DNA of 32,960 bases from Bacteroidales bacterium (GCA_016933115.1 JAFGBL010000010.1:1-32960), one strand, 5' to 3'; positions 24,065 to 32,958 are shown, counted from the first letter of the stretch. The notes: a model not told the origin generated them from the sequence alone. Program-made: numbers and translations.

Positions 24065-26398
24065 TTAGTTGATAAATAAAATTTTGGTCACCAGTTTTTC
24101 ACTGCCGGTATCATCCGAAACAAACACCAGATAAACGCCCGATTGAGCCCGACGGCCGCTAAAGTTGCTTCCATTCCAAATGGCCTGTCCGCCCTCTGCC
24201 CGGCCATTATAAATCAAGGTTCCGGAGATATCGGTAATTCTAAAATCCGCATTGTCAACCAGACCTTTTATTGCAATGGGGCCGTTGTACCCGGGCCTGA
24301 CAGGGTTGGGATAGGCATATACATCCGAATTGGTTGGGCCGCCTTCCACGGCTGTACTTTTGTACGAAATCAACCCCCTGGCCGTTCCGAAAAACACCTC
24401 ACCCGATTGATTGTCGATGGCAATGCTGGTAATGTTATTGGAGAATAACGGGCTGTTGTCTTCCGTAAAATGGTAATATTCTTTCAATCCATCGGGTGAA
24501 AACTTAAATACCCCGGAACGGTCGGTACCGATCCATTTATTGTTTGCTCCGTCGACCGCTATGGCAGTGATTGTTTCAAATTCCAGAAGAATATCAGCCA
24601 AACCAGAACCATCATTCCTGGGAATCAATATCTGCTGGCAATCATAATTGTAGTTGGTAAAAATATTCTCAGGCGAATAAAACACGGCAATTCCTTCATC
24701 AGTGCCGATCCACATTTCACCGTCCTGATCCTCGGCCACACTAAATACCTTGCTTCCGGGAATACCACCGCTGCCTTCGGTTGAGGAAAGTTTTTCAACC
24801 TGGTCATCGCTGGTGTTCATGATCGTTCCGTTATCGTCGAAAACCACAATGGAGTGTTCTTCCCGCCACAATATCCACTTTTGCCCGATTGAATTTACTA
24901 CCACCTGCCCCACATCCTTGCCGCTGGTGAATGACTCAAGGTAAAATGAATTCCAGGTTCCCTCCCTGGTATAAACCGACAGAATATCATTGGCACCTGA
25001 GTTCGTAATCCATAAATTTCCCGCCTCATCAAAAGCCAATCCACCAGCCTTGCAAACGGGAGGGCCTTCATTGGTTTTGTAACCCAGGGTACTGTTTTCC
25101 GGTGTATAAATATTTGAAATTTCGTTACCTGCAATCTCCACAAGCCCTTTACTCCAGCTTCCGGCAAAAACCCGGTTCAGGTCATAAGGATCAACCGCCA
25201 CACTCACCATATCGTAAATGGTATCCAGCGCAGGATAGTTCAAGTTGCTGATGGTGCTCCATTCTCCATCGACAAAGGATGAAACACTTGCTCGTTTCCA
25301 GATATTTCCCCAGCTCAGGTCTCTTCCTCCGGCTGCAGTCCATACATGCCCACCCTGAATGTTGATATCGAAAACATCTGCATCCTGGGGCCCATTGGGG
25401 TAAATGAAAGTGTAATCGTATTCTCCGTTTTGTCGTATCAGGCCGTTATTATTATCTGCTATCCACATGATATTAGCGTCGACGATTATCTCCCTGGGAT
25501 TGGGGCCGATGGGATTATATGACCATACGGTTTGAAGCAGGTTCAGTGCATGATCATAAATCTTGATGGAATAGCTGTGTACCGAGTAAAGCCTATCATT
25601 ATAGGATTTTAAGGCCTTGACATCATCATTGATGAAATTTTCGCTGTATTTCCATGCACCGTCCTCAAGGTAAAAAACAGAATCCTGCGCCCAGGCTTCT
25701 GTATATTTATTTGCAAAAAGTTTACCACTGCTGTAAATGATATGATTGTAAGGACTGTTTGGAAATTGCAGGTTCTGCATCTTGCTCCACGAGCCAAAGT
25801 AAGCCAGGTTCGGGTCATCCATGCGCGCATAATAAATTCCGTTTTCGGTGCCGGCAAAAAATGAGGTATCATTGTAGGTCAGGTCGTATACCTCTATATG
25901 GCTTCCATTTGGGCCGATGTAATAGGTGTCCTTGATCTCCTCATTTTCGATATCCAGCACTACGATCCCGAAACCGCACGACAGGTAAGCCAGGTTATCG
26001 ATAAACATCAGGTTATTGATGATTTTTTCTTCAGGTGTAACGGCACCGCTGTTTAAAATATCGGACATGTTATATATGGTGTTGCCCTTTACCAGGTCGA
26101 TATTGGTGTTTTCATATGCAATCAACAGGGTGTTGAAAGGTTTGCTGAAACCGATCTTTACGATCCCGATATCATTCAGTCCCGAAATACTGGTGAAACG
26201 GTTGATGCTGTTGTCATTTTTATTGAAATAAAAAAGACTGTAGGGCGTGGCACAAAAAATATTGTTTTCGCCGGCAGCAAGTGAAATCGTACTTTTATAA
26301 GGCAAATGATCCCTCCATTCACCGATGGCGATTTCCTGTGATTTTGTGCTCATCGATATCAAAAGAGGGATAACAAGGGTGAGGATTCTTTTGACCAT
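24065..26398 (-). CDS. porZ: PorZ-like T9SS component (double beta-propeller with sorting domain)
   Basis: A 777-residue exported protein almost the same length as P. gingivalis PorZ (776). After a signal peptide comes IAIGEWRDHLPYKSTISLA, typical of the family. Two propeller halves follow, with two-component-regulator-type repeats such as GEMWIGTDEGIAVF, NNKWIGTDRSGVFKFS and SGEVFFGTARGLISY. The C-terminal sorting domain (AYPNPVRPGYNGPIAIKG, AQSGVYLVFVSDD) is about residues 690-777. PorZ acts at the cell surface in the attachment complex that exchanges T9SS signals for anionic LPS in Porphyromonas; whether this organism has that LPS is unknown. It lies 78 bp after ispG and directly upstream of recO. 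A generic propeller protein is the alternative. Confidence 0.8.
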   Translation of the reverse strand: MVKRILTLVIPLLISMSTKSQEIAIGEWRDHLPYKSTISLAAGENNIFCATPYSLFYFNKNDNSINRFTSISGLNDIGIVKIGFSKPFNTLLIAYENTNIDLVKGNTIYNMSDILNSGAVTPEEKIINNLMFIDNLAYLSCGFGIVVLDIENEEIKDTYYIGPNGSHIEVYDLTYNDTSFFAGTENGIYYARMDDPNLAYFGSWSKMQNLQFPNSPYNHIIYSSGKLFANKYTEAWAQDSVFYLEDGAWKYSENFINDDVKALKSYNDRLYSVHSYSIKIYDHALNLLQTVWSYNPIGPNPREIIVDANIMWIADNNNGLIRQNGEYDYTFIYPNGPQDADVFDINIQGGHVWTAAGGRDLSWGNIWKRASVSSFVDGEWSTISNLNYPALDTIYDMVSVAVDPYDLNRVFAGSWSKGLVEIAGNEISNIYTPENSTLGYKTNEGPPVCKAGGLAFDEAGNLWITNSGANDILSVYTREGTWNSFYLESFTSGKDVGQVVVNSIGQKWILWREEHSIVVFDDNGTIMNTSDDQVEKLSSTEGSGGIPGSKVFSVAEDQDGEMWIGTDEGIAVFYSPENIFTNYNYDCQQILIPRNDGSGLADILLEFETITAIAVDGANNKWIGTDRSGVFKFSPDGLKEYYHFTEDNSPLFSNNITSIAIDNQSGEVFFGTARGLISYKSTAVEGGPTNSDVYAYPNPVRPGYNGPIAIKGLVDNADFRITDISGTLIYNGRAEGGQAIWNGSNFSGRRAQSGVYLVFVSDDTGSEKLVTKILFIN

Positions 26399-26476
26399 TT
26401 TATGTTTTTCGTGAATAAATGTATATGAAATAACTTATTTTGAACCGTTTTATTTTGTTTGCAAAATAAATGAATT

Positions 26477-28195
26477 TTATTTTTCCATCCAGTCACCATG
26501 AAGCTTGATGAGGTGGATCAACTCGTCAATCGCTTGTTCCTCCGGGATATTATGCTCAACGATTTTTTTCTGTTTGTAAAGGGTTACTTTTCCCCTGCCG
26601 GCTCCAACGTAACCGTAATCGGCGTCGGCCATTTCGCCCGGGCCGTTCACACAACAACCCATCACCCCGATCTTCAATCCTTTTAAATGACCCGTTTTTT
26701 GTTTGATCCGCTGCAGGGTTTCCTGTATGTTGAACAGGGTGCGGCCACAGGAAGGACAGGCGATGAATTCGGTCTTGGTCATACGTGAGCGGGTAGCCTG
26801 CAATATTCCAAAAGAAATTTCAGCCAGTTTTTCAGGGGAAGTTGTTTTCGAACCCAGCCAGATGCCGTCGCCCAAACCATCCACAAGAAAGTAACCCAGT
26901 TCTGCCGCTGCTTTGATCAGCATATCCTCTGTTTCAAGGGAACCAAAATGTTTTTTGAGGATGACCGGCTTTTTGTTTTCACTTTGATCCAGCAGTTGAA
27001 ACCACTCGTAAACCTCGCTCAGTCTGCTGACATTGGAAATGTCGAATATAAAAACATCGGGTTTGGTTTCTTTGGTAAAAGCAGTCTCAAAGCTATTTGG
27101 GGATGAAATGAAAGCCGGTTTGAGCAATCGATTTCCATAAGTTTGTTCTAAAAGGCCCGTTTGCAGGTTAAAGAAATAATCAGGGATAAAGTCTTTTGAA
27201 AAACCGGATTTTTTATCTTTTGAACTTAAAGTAACCACCGGAGGTTGATCTCCTCCCATTTGGCCGGTTGTTTCTGTTTTTCTCCTGGAATAGATGAAAG
27301 GATCGAAAGGTTGATTGTCTGATTTTGGAATTCGTCCGCTACTGCGGTAAAAATTGGCTTTTCTGACCAGCCTTTTGGCCACCGGAATTTCATTTTCGGG
27401 TTCTTCCGTCAGGGATACTCTCACTGTATCGCCAATGCCCTCCTCCAGCAAAGGGCCGATACCTGCCGCCGATTTCATCCTGCCGTCTTCACCGTCGCCG
27501 GCTTCCGTCACTCCCAGGTGGATGGGATAATCCATATTTTCTTCCATCATCCGTTGCACCAGTAACCGGTTGGCCTGTACCATCACCCGCACATTGCTGG
27601 CTTTCATGGAGAGGACGATGTTGTGGAAATCGAGGTCGCGACAGATCCGCACAAACTCCAGTGCCGATTCCACCATGCCGGCAGGCGTGTCGCCGTATTT
27701 CAAAAGGATTCTTTCGGAAAGGCTTCCATGATTACTACCGATCCGTAGCGCGGTTCCATTTTCCTTGCAAATGTTGATCAGCGGTTTGATCCGTTCCCTT
27801 ATTTTTTCAATCTCAGCCTGGTATTCTGAATCGGTATATTGAATTTTTCCCTTTTTGCGATCCACATAATTCCCCGGATTAATTCTTACCTTTTCCACAA
27901 TCCGGGCAGAAATTTCAGCGGCTTTGGGTTGGTAATGAATATCGGCAATCAATGGCACTTCATAACCGCGTTTTTTCAATTCTTTTTTGATCTCTGCCAG
28001 GTTTTCAGCCTCTTTAACTCCCGGCGCCGTGATCCGCACTATCTCACAACCGGCTTCAATCATCCTTATGGACTGCGCAACGGTCGCCTCTGTATCCATG
28101 GTATTGGTGGAGGTCATGGACTGGATGCGCACCGGGTGATTCCCTCCCAGGGGGAGGTTGCCGATGTGAATGATTCGAGATTTTAAATTATTCAT
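26477..28195 (-). CDS. ispG: 4-hydroxy-3-methylbut-2-enyl diphosphate synthase, long form
   Basis: Fe-S enzyme of the MEP isoprenoid pathway converting MEcPP to HMBPP. From the ATG at 28195 it has 572 residues; an ATG two codons earlier (28201) is possible, and the far upstream TTG is inside the promoter. The N-terminal TIM barrel has HPVRIQSMTSTNTMDTEA and PLIADIHYQP. An inserted domain of about 170 residues follows, as in plants, Chlamydia and Bacteroidota. The C-terminal cluster domain has CPSCGR (Cys480, Cys483), the third ligand in GCCVNGPGE (Cys514 or 515) and Glu521. It appears to lead the unit ispG, porZ-like, recO, glycosyltransferase. Confidence 0.96.
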   Translation of the reverse strand: MNNLKSRIIHIGNLPLGGNHPVRIQSMTSTNTMDTEATVAQSIRMIEAGCEIVRITAPGVKEAENLAEIKKELKKRGYEVPLIADIHYQPKAAEISARIVEKVRINPGNYVDRKKGKIQYTDSEYQAEIEKIRERIKPLINICKENGTALRIGSNHGSLSERILLKYGDTPAGMVESALEFVRICRDLDFHNIVLSMKASNVRVMVQANRLLVQRMMEENMDYPIHLGVTEAGDGEDGRMKSAAGIGPLLEEGIGDTVRVSLTEEPENEIPVAKRLVRKANFYRSSGRIPKSDNQPFDPFIYSRRKTETTGQMGGDQPPVVTLSSKDKKSGFSKDFIPDYFFNLQTGLLEQTYGNRLLKPAFISSPNSFETAFTKETKPDVFIFDISNVSRLSEVYEWFQLLDQSENKKPVILKKHFGSLETEDMLIKAAAELGYFLVDGLGDGIWLGSKTTSPEKLAEISFGILQATRSRMTKTEFIACPSCGRTLFNIQETLQRIKQKTGHLKGLKIGVMGCCVNGPGEMADADYGYVGAGRGKVTLYKQKKIVEHNIPEEQAIDELIHLIKLHGDWMEK

Positions 28196-28207
28196 TGCCA
28201 TTGATGG

Positions 28208-28215
28208 CAAAATTA
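28208..28215 (-). promoter_or_regulatory. Bacteroidota -7 promoter element for ispG
   Basis: The plus-strand CAAAATTA reads TAATTTTG on the minus strand, an exact match. It ends 13 bases before the ATG at 28195, so the predicted transcript would have a leader of only about 2-9 bases. Confidence 0.5.
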
Positions 28216-28256
28216 CGATAAACTGCTAAATCAAAAAATGCCTCTGAAAAACCTTA

Positions 28257-28264
28257 TATATTTG
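28257..28264 (+). promoter_or_regulatory. Consensus -7 promoter reading into a gene-free region
   Basis: TATATTTG is an exact TAnnTTTG match on the plus strand. The next plus-strand protein gene begins only at 29738, so the promoter has no evident protein-coding target. That suggests a non-coding or very short product beginning near 28269. Confidence 0.5.
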
Positions 28265-28268
28265 CAAT

Positions 28269-28430
28269 CTTTACAATAATTAGGTTGCGGGATAAACAAA
28301 TCCAGCAGATGAATAAAAATACCCGGAATCAGAATTACCATAAAACCCACTCACCTCTTCTGCCACAGGTATCCTCATATGAGAGACATTGCACGCTGAC
28401 GTGACCCTTAGGCCTTACCTGGATTAGGAA
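28269..28430 (+). ncRNA. Candidate structured small RNA divergent from ispG
   Basis: This stretch follows a consensus promoter and is richer in G+C and in short complementary segments than its surroundings. AATCCAG (28299-28305) can pair with CTGGATT (28419-28425), closing a 127-base region. Inside are ATACC/GGTAT pairing (28319-28323 with 28368-28372), the palindrome CTCATATGAG (28374-28383), and a tetraloop hairpin CACG-CTGA-CGTG (28392-28403). No T-run marks a 3' end. A closed rod with internal loops fits a 6S-like RNA, for example the 6S-Flavo family, but I cannot confirm that by eye. A 31-codon open frame (28309-28404) is the alternative. Confidence 0.3.
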
Positions 28431-28433
28431 ACA

Positions 28434-28454
28434 GGAAAAAGTAAAAAGTAAAAA
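28434..28454. repeat. Three A-rich heptads
   Basis: GGAAAAA, GTAAAAA and GTAAAAA follow each other with a 7-bp period. They lie between the candidate RNA and the longer heptad array and share its period but not its sequence. Confidence 0.7.
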
Positions 28455-28484
28455 ACCCAACAAGCAATTTAGGGCAAATAACTC

Positions 28485-28554
28485 AGAACACTGAACTCAG
28501 AACTCTGAACCCTTGACTCAACTTCGAACATCAAACTTCAAACCTCGAACGGAT
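28485..28554. repeat. Degenerate 7-bp tandem array of about ten units
   Basis: Ten successive heptads keep phase: AGAACAC, TGAACTC, AGAACTC, TGAACCC, TTGACTC, AACTTCG, AACATCA, AACTTCA, AACCTCG, AACGGAT. The first four share wGAACnC and the last ones share AACnTCr, as if two related heptad families were joined. Together with the candidate RNA and the A-rich heptads it fills most of the 409-bp gap between ispG and the next gene. The stretch from 28555 to 28619 shows nothing I recognise. Confidence 0.75.
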
Positions 28555-28619
28555 GGTTACTAATTGTCTCCAGAAATTTTGAATTTTTTTGGAAAGTACG
28601 TTTTGTGTTTTATAATTTA

Positions 28620-29192
28620 TTACCGATCCACCGACCAACTATACACCAGCGAAGCATCGCCGGTAAAGTCTTTTTCACGGTCGATTTCTGTTTGTTCTTC
28701 AAATTCATCGCCGAACCGCTCGAAAGCGCTCAGGAATCCGAAGTCCCGATCGGGTATCTGGGCCAGGATTTTCCCGATCATCGGTACTGCCTTTTTCGCT
28801 ATCACCAACCAGGGAACTGTAGCGGTACCGGCAATTTCAGCGGCAATCCCAAAGGCATCTCCACCAATTCCACTCTCAATATTTTTCAGGATTTCTCCTA
28901 TTTCGCGGGTCGTCCTACGGGTGTGGCGTAAGTAAATATGTACGTTCAACTCCCTGTTTTCAGGCATTTCCCGACTCATAATGAATAGGCCCTCAGAACC
29001 CACCTGGTCTGTATCGAAATAATATTCGTTATTGTGCCTCTGACTTAATTTAAAAGGTTCCTGCGGAATGGTTGAAACAATCATTTTATCCCTGTCTTCC
29101 GGATGTTCGGTAAGGATGATGAAATAAAGTTTCCAGCGCTTTTTGGGTCGGTGTACTTGTACACTATCGATTTCCAGTCTAACTTTTGTCAT
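28620..29192 (-). CDS. Orphan protein, function unknown
   Basis: A 190-residue protein with no signal peptide and no family I recognise. Residues 1-100 are mostly predicted strands (VRLEIDSVQVHRP, WKLYFIILTEHPEDRD, ELNVHIYLRHTRR), suggesting a C2-like or other beta-sandwich. Residues 110-155 hold a Gly/Ala-rich hydrophobic stretch (GDAFGIAAEIAGTATVPWLV then IAKKAVPMIGKILAQI) that could be a membrane-associating helical hairpin. The tail is acidic and ends in a strand (ASLVYSWSVD). The coding frame is supported by its length, the ATG, and an almost-consensus promoter upstream. It stands alone on the minus strand. Confidence 0.7.
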   Translation of the reverse strand: MTKVRLEIDSVQVHRPKKRWKLYFIILTEHPEDRDKMIVSTIPQEPFKLSQRHNNEYYFDTDQVGSEGLFIMSREMPENRELNVHIYLRHTRRTTREIGEILKNIESGIGGDAFGIAAEIAGTATVPWLVIAKKAVPMIGKILAQIPDRDFGFLSAFERFGDEFEEQTEIDREKDFTGDASLVYSWSVDR

Positions 29193-29220
29193 GATGATTT
29201 GGTTTTAATTTTCAGAACGA

Positions 29221-29228
29221 TAAAGATA
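29221..29228 (-). promoter_or_regulatory. Near-consensus -7 element for the orphan gene
   Basis: The plus-strand TAAAGATA reads TATCTTTA on the minus strand, one base off TAnnTTTG (final G to A), 28 bases before the ATG at 29192. It is weak evidence on its own. The rest of 29193-29355 shows nothing else recognisable. Confidence 0.3.
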
Positions 29229-29355
29229 CAACAATCTTTTTAATCTCGTTGTGGTAACCTCATCCTGATGATAACCTGAAGTTTTATTCAATTGATTAAG
29301 CGGGCCTGGAAACTGAATTGATAAATCCTGATTTCATTAGCTGCCCAAAAGGACA

Positions 29356-29568
29356 TCAAACCTGATCGGCTTTGAGCGTGAGTGCGCCGGAAGGGCATTT
29401 CCTCACCTGGTGGATCAAATCGAGGATAGTCGCTTTATTCATATTGATCCATGGCTTTTCATTGGGTTTGAAAACCTCCGGAAGGCCTTTAAGGCATTTG
29501 CCCGAATGGATGCATTTACTCTTATCCCAAATGATGGTGATGATACCGTTGTTAAATTCTCTTTTCAT
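29356..29568 (-). CDS. Small 4Fe-4S mono-cluster protein
   Basis: A 70-residue protein from the ATG at 29568; a longer frame from 29646 adds 26 unlikely residues. It fits the divergent 4Fe-4S mono-cluster family, whose pattern is C-x-H-x-G-x-C, then PEVF and PW, then CPSGAL. Here these are KCIHSGKCLKG (Cys19, His21, Cys25), LPEVFKPNEKPWI and KCPSGALTL (Cys58). Only three Cys are present, as is usual for this family; the fourth ligand may be His21 or another residue. It is probably a small cytoplasmic electron carrier. Its partner is not evident from the neighbours. Confidence 0.85.
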   Translation of the reverse strand: MKREFNNGIITIIWDKSKCIHSGKCLKGLPEVFKPNEKPWINMNKATILDLIHQVRKCPSGALTLKADQV

Positions 29569-29695
29569 TTTGAAAACCCCTATTTGTGCTTCTGTTATTA
29601 AACAGGGATATTCCCGAATTGTTTTCAAATATGTGGCAATTAACAAATCTTTTCAACCTGAAAACCTAAAATGTGAATAACTGCCCTGATATTGG

Positions 29696-29703
29696 TACAT
29701 TTG
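29696..29703 (+). promoter_or_regulatory. Bacteroidota -7 promoter element for the glycosidase-like gene
   Basis: TACATTTG matches TAnnTTTG exactly and lies 34 bases before the ATG at 29738. No clear -33 TTG is visible. Confidence 0.55.
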
Positions 29704-29737
29704 TATTGCCATTGATTATCATTTCAAGTTCACCAAT

Positions 29738-31174
29738 ATGAAAATGTTTGTCTATATTGTCTTGCTGCAGTTAGTTTTCACGGCTTGCCAGGAAGCACAT
29801 GAAATGCAAGGCAATCCACCAAAGGTCGGACAAATCAGCCTGGAATGTAATTTTGAACCTCTTGAAACCGGGTTTCTCTGGGCAAAAGAGCAGGCACTGG
29901 CCTATGTTCATGAGAACGACCCGGTTGGTCCCTGGTTTGAAGCCGCACTTCCCGGGAGAGAGGCTTTCTGTATGCGGGATGTTGCACATCAATCTATGGG
30001 AGCAATGGCTCTTGGGCTTTGGGATCACACCTTTAACATGATGCACAAATTTGCCCTGAATATTTCCGATTCGAAGGACTGGTGCAGCTATTGGGAAATC
30101 AACCGCTTCAATCAACCGGCTCCCGTTGACTACAGGAACGACCGGGATTTCTGGTACAACCTGCCGGCCAATTTCGATATCATACGGAGTTGTCTCATTA
30201 ACTATGAATGGACGGGAAACAAGGACTATCTGGATAATCACGATTTTATGACCTTTTACAATCGAAGCCTGAACGATTATGTCAGGCGCTGGGATTCGGA
30301 CGGAAACGGTTGGATGGACAGCCCTGCAGAAAACGGTATCAGGGGAATACCAACATACTGGGAAGGCCGGGGGCCAAAAGCCTTTACGGGCGGCGATCTG
30401 CTTGCAGCCCAATTTGCCGGCAACCTGGCTTTTAGTAAAATGTTATACTTCAAGGGTCAAACAGATGAAGCCGATTTATATCATGAAAAAGCTGAAAGGC
30501 TCAGGTTTCAGTACAATTCGGAATGGTGGGATCGGGGATTGAAGCGATTTTTCACTTCCATCACACAAAACGGTGACTCTGACACCACGATGATTTCACT
30601 GATGCAAATCCTGCCTTTGTATTTTGGCATTGTGGAAACCGGTCCCGAAAAAGAAGAATTGCTCGACAACCTGCCCGAAGGTTCAAATGTTGAAGATAAC
30701 AGTTACCGGGCCGAAGTATTTTATCAAAATGACAGGAACCAAAAAGCCTTCGAATGCCTGATGAAACAGCTTGATCCGAACCTGGATCGAAGGGAATATC
30801 CTGAAAATCCATTTACTGCCATTGGGACAATTGTCCGTTACCTTGCCGGAATTCATTCACAACCAGTCTCCGGCAGAATCGAAATAAAACCCCGTCTGCC
30901 TGAAGAAATCGACACCCTTTATGTCAATGATGTCCCTGTACTTAGAAATGTGATTTCTGTCGGAATAATAGGTCAAAATTCAATTACCCTGGAAAATAAA
31001 TCGGGACCCGAAATCGAATGGATGGCAGTTTTTGCCGGAGAAAAAAATAATGCTACCATTGATGGCTCATCTATCGATATTATCTTTCGAAATATTGAAA
31101 ACGGCAGGATAGAATCTTGTGTCATGTGTTCCGTCAAATCAGGAGAAAAAAGGACGCTAAAGGTTTTTGATTAA
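29738..31174 (+). CDS. Six-hairpin glycosidase-like lipoprotein
   Basis: A 478-residue lipoprotein with a short signal and lipobox FTAC (Cys16 or so), hence attached in the periplasm or outer membrane. The body looks like an (alpha/alpha)6 six-hairpin glycosidase: [20 protein letters not shown] near the start of the barrel, [20 protein letters not shown] (an Asp/Gly-rich loop) and a series of long amphipathic helices such as [20 protein letters not shown]. The last 100 residues form a beta-sandwich ([20 protein letters not shown]). A glucosidase- or rhamnosidase-like activity is plausible, but I cannot name the CAZy family or the catalytic acids with confidence. Its stop overlaps the convergent transporter gene by 4 bp. 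Confidence 0.75.
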   Translation: MKMFVYIVLLQLVFTACQEAHEMQGNPPKVGQISLECNFEPLETGFLWAKEQALAYVHENDPVGPWFEAALPGREAFCMRDVAHQSMGAMALGLWDHTFNMMHKFALNISDSKDWCSYWEINRFNQPAPVDYRNDRDFWYNLPANFDIIRSCLINYEWTGNKDYLDNHDFMTFYNRSLNDYVRRWDSDGNGWMDSPAENGIRGIPTYWEGRGPKAFTGGDLLAAQFAGNLAFSKMLYFKGQTDEADLYHEKAERLRFQYNSEWWDRGLKRFFTSITQNGDSDTTMISLMQILPLYFGIVETGPEKEELLDNLPEGSNVEDNSYRAEVFYQNDRNQKAFECLMKQLDPNLDRREYPENPFTAIGTIVRYLAGIHSQPVSGRIEIKPRLPEEIDTLYVNDVPVLRNVISVGIIGQNSITLENKSGPEIEWMAVFAGEKNNATIDGSSIDIIFRNIENGRIESCVMCSVKSGEKRTLKVFD

Positions 31175-32697
31175 TTTTCTATGGAAAGATCGAGGTAAAG
31201 ATTGGAATTGGGGCCCAATGGTATATCAAACAGTATCCAAACTACCATCAGGATTGACCAGACAATAAAAAACACAACTGTGTAGGGTAGCATCGTAGAA
31301 ATCACAGTCCCGATTCCGGCTTTGTTATCGTATCGTTCCATAAAAGCAACGATCAAAGCAAAATACGACATCATGGGTGAGATGATATTGGAGGCACTGT
31401 CACCAATCCGGTAAGTAGCCTGCACCAGTTCCGGTGTATAACCCAACAGCATGAACATGGGAATAAATACCGGTGCCATAATGGCCCACTTGGCCGAAGC
31501 ACTGCCCATAAACAGGTTAATCACTGCCGAAAGAATAATAAAAGAGATCATCAGCGGGATGTGTCCCAATCCTGAAGTCTGTAAAAATTTAGCCCCTTCA
31601 ATGGCAATGATCATCCCCAGGTTGGTCCATTTGAAATAAGCTACAAACTGGGCGGCAAAAAATACCAGTACAATGTAAATCCCAAGCGACTCCATCGATT
31701 TTCCCATGCCTTTGATGATATCAGAATCACTTTTATAGGTTTTAGCTCCAATGCCATAAGCGATTCCGGCAACAGCTGCAGCAATGAAAATCAGGGCTAC
31801 AATGCCGTCCATAAATGGGGAATGAAGCAGGTCACCGGTTCCGGGATCTCGTAAAAAACCGTTTGCCGGTAGGGTACCCAGAAGAATTATGACAGCAAGA
31901 ATTATCTGGGCACCTGTGGCAAACTTAAGTCCTCTTTTTTCTTCAGAGGTTAACTTTCTTATCTCTTCCGGTTTTTGGTCACCTTTATAATTGCCGAGTC
32001 GAGGGATCACAATTTTTTCCGTTACCCAGGTTCCTGCAGTAGCTATAAAAAATGTTGAAACGAACATGAAATAAAAGTTCGCGGCTGCATTTACCTTATA
32101 GCCTAGCTGTATGATATGTGCTGCTTCCTGCGATAAACCGGCAAGTAAAGGATCGATTGTCCCCAATAACAGGTTGGCACTATAACCACCCGAAACGCCA
32201 GCAAATGCCGCCGCCATTCCCGCAATGGGATGACGGCCGACGGCAAGGAAAATGATGGCTGCCAGGGGAACTAATAGCACATAACCCACTTCGCTGGCGG
32301 TATTGGATAATATCCCTGCAAAAACTATTACAAACGTCAATAATTTTTTTGGTGCCGATATCACCAATAGCTTTAAAGAAGTTCCAATCAGCCCGCTGCT
32401 TTCGGCAATTCCGATCCCAAGCATAGCCACCAGCACTGTTCCCAATGGTGCAAAACCGGTAAAGTTTTCCACCATGTTAACCAGTATTTTATGCAATCCC
32501 ACAACCGATAAAAGGTTGAAGGGCCTTACCAATTCATTTGTTCCGGGATGGACTACTTCCAGGTGAAAAAGGCTCATTACCCATGAAAGCAATATCACCA
32601 GCACGGCAAATAAAAAAAAGAGCGTCGCAGGATGCGGAAGTGCATTGCCTACTTTTTCAACTACAACTAAAAATCTATCCGAAAGACTTCTCTTCAT
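31171..32697 (-). CDS. AbgT-family transporter
   Basis: A 508-residue inner-membrane transporter, from the ATG at 32697; a TTG four codons earlier is less likely. The N-terminal [20 protein letters not shown], the segment [20 protein letters not shown], and [15 protein letters not shown] match the AbgT family, as does [20 protein letters not shown] near the C-terminus. About 12 membrane helices are visible. Known members import p-aminobenzoyl-glutamate (E. coli AbgT) or export sulfonamides (YdaH, MtrF type). Which applies here cannot be told. No folate-degradation genes (abgA, abgB) are nearby. Confidence 0.92.
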   Translation of the reverse strand: MKRSLSDRFLVVVEKVGNALPHPATLFFLFAVLVILLSWVMSLFHLEVVHPGTNELVRPFNLLSVVGLHKILVNMVENFTGFAPLGTVLVAMLGIGIAESSGLIGTSLKLLVISAPKKLLTFVIVFAGILSNTASEVGYVLLVPLAAIIFLAVGRHPIAGMAAAFAGVSGGYSANLLLGTIDPLLAGLSQEAAHIIQLGYKVNAAANFYFMFVSTFFIATAGTWVTEKIVIPRLGNYKGDQKPEEIRKLTSEEKRGLKFATGAQIILAVIILLGTLPANGFLRDPGTGDLLHSPFMDGIVALIFIAAAVAGIAYGIGAKTYKSDSDIIKGMGKSMESLGIYIVLVFFAAQFVAYFKWTNLGMIIAIEGAKFLQTSGLGHIPLMISFIILSAVINLFMGSASAKWAIMAPVFIPMFMLLGYTPELVQATYRIGDSASNIISPMMSYFALIVAFMERYDNKAGIGTVISTMLPYTVVFFIVWSILMVVWILFDIPLGPNSNLYLDLSIEN

Positions 32698-32824
32698 GTT
32701 TGACCCCAATATAATATTTTGTTGAAATGGCTGATATTACACCAGAAAGATCATATATTACAAAATACAAATGAGTTGAATTAAAGTTCAAAGGATTGGA
32801 AAATTTGTAGTTCCCAAATAACTA

Positions 32825-32847
32825 ACCTTGTGGTTGAGCCACGAGGT
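32825..32847. repeat. Inverted repeat in the right-hand intergenic region
   Basis: Arms ACCTTGTGG (32825-32833) and CCACGAGGT (32839-32847) pair over nine positions with one G-T wobble, around a 5-base loop. On the plus strand it is followed by an A/T-rich stretch without a long T-run. No plus-strand gene ends here, so a terminator role is unlikely unless for an unseen RNA. Confidence 0.5.
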
Positions 32848-32946
32848 ATTTATTTTAATCATTGTTGTCCGGTAAAATCAAATAAACTACAAAATGTCAG
32901 AAGAAACAGAAAATAGAGATATTGATCGACAGTGAGTTGAAATATT

Positions 32947-32958
32947 GGGCTAAAGCCC
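32947..32958. repeat. Short palindrome at the window edge, possible REP-like element
   Basis: GGGCTAAAGCCC forms a 5-bp stem with a 2-base loop, two bases before the window ends. Short GGGCT/AGCCC palindromes like this are a recurrent intergenic motif in Bacteroidota. The unit cannot be defined because the sequence stops. Confidence 0.35.

Noticed and set aside
28564-28935. Plus-strand frames overlapping the orphan gene
   Set aside because: The minus-strand frame is longer, has a plausible promoter and coherent secondary structure; the plus frames are Ser/Pro/Ile-rich shadows.
29771-30412. Minus-strand 213-codon frame opposite the glycosidase-like gene
   Set aside because: It is antisense to a gene with a signal peptide, promoter and domain-like features, and its own product has no recognisable features.
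32894-32935. Thirteen-codon frame near the right edge
   Set aside because: It is too short, has no promoter and no known relative; it is probably part of intergenic DNA.
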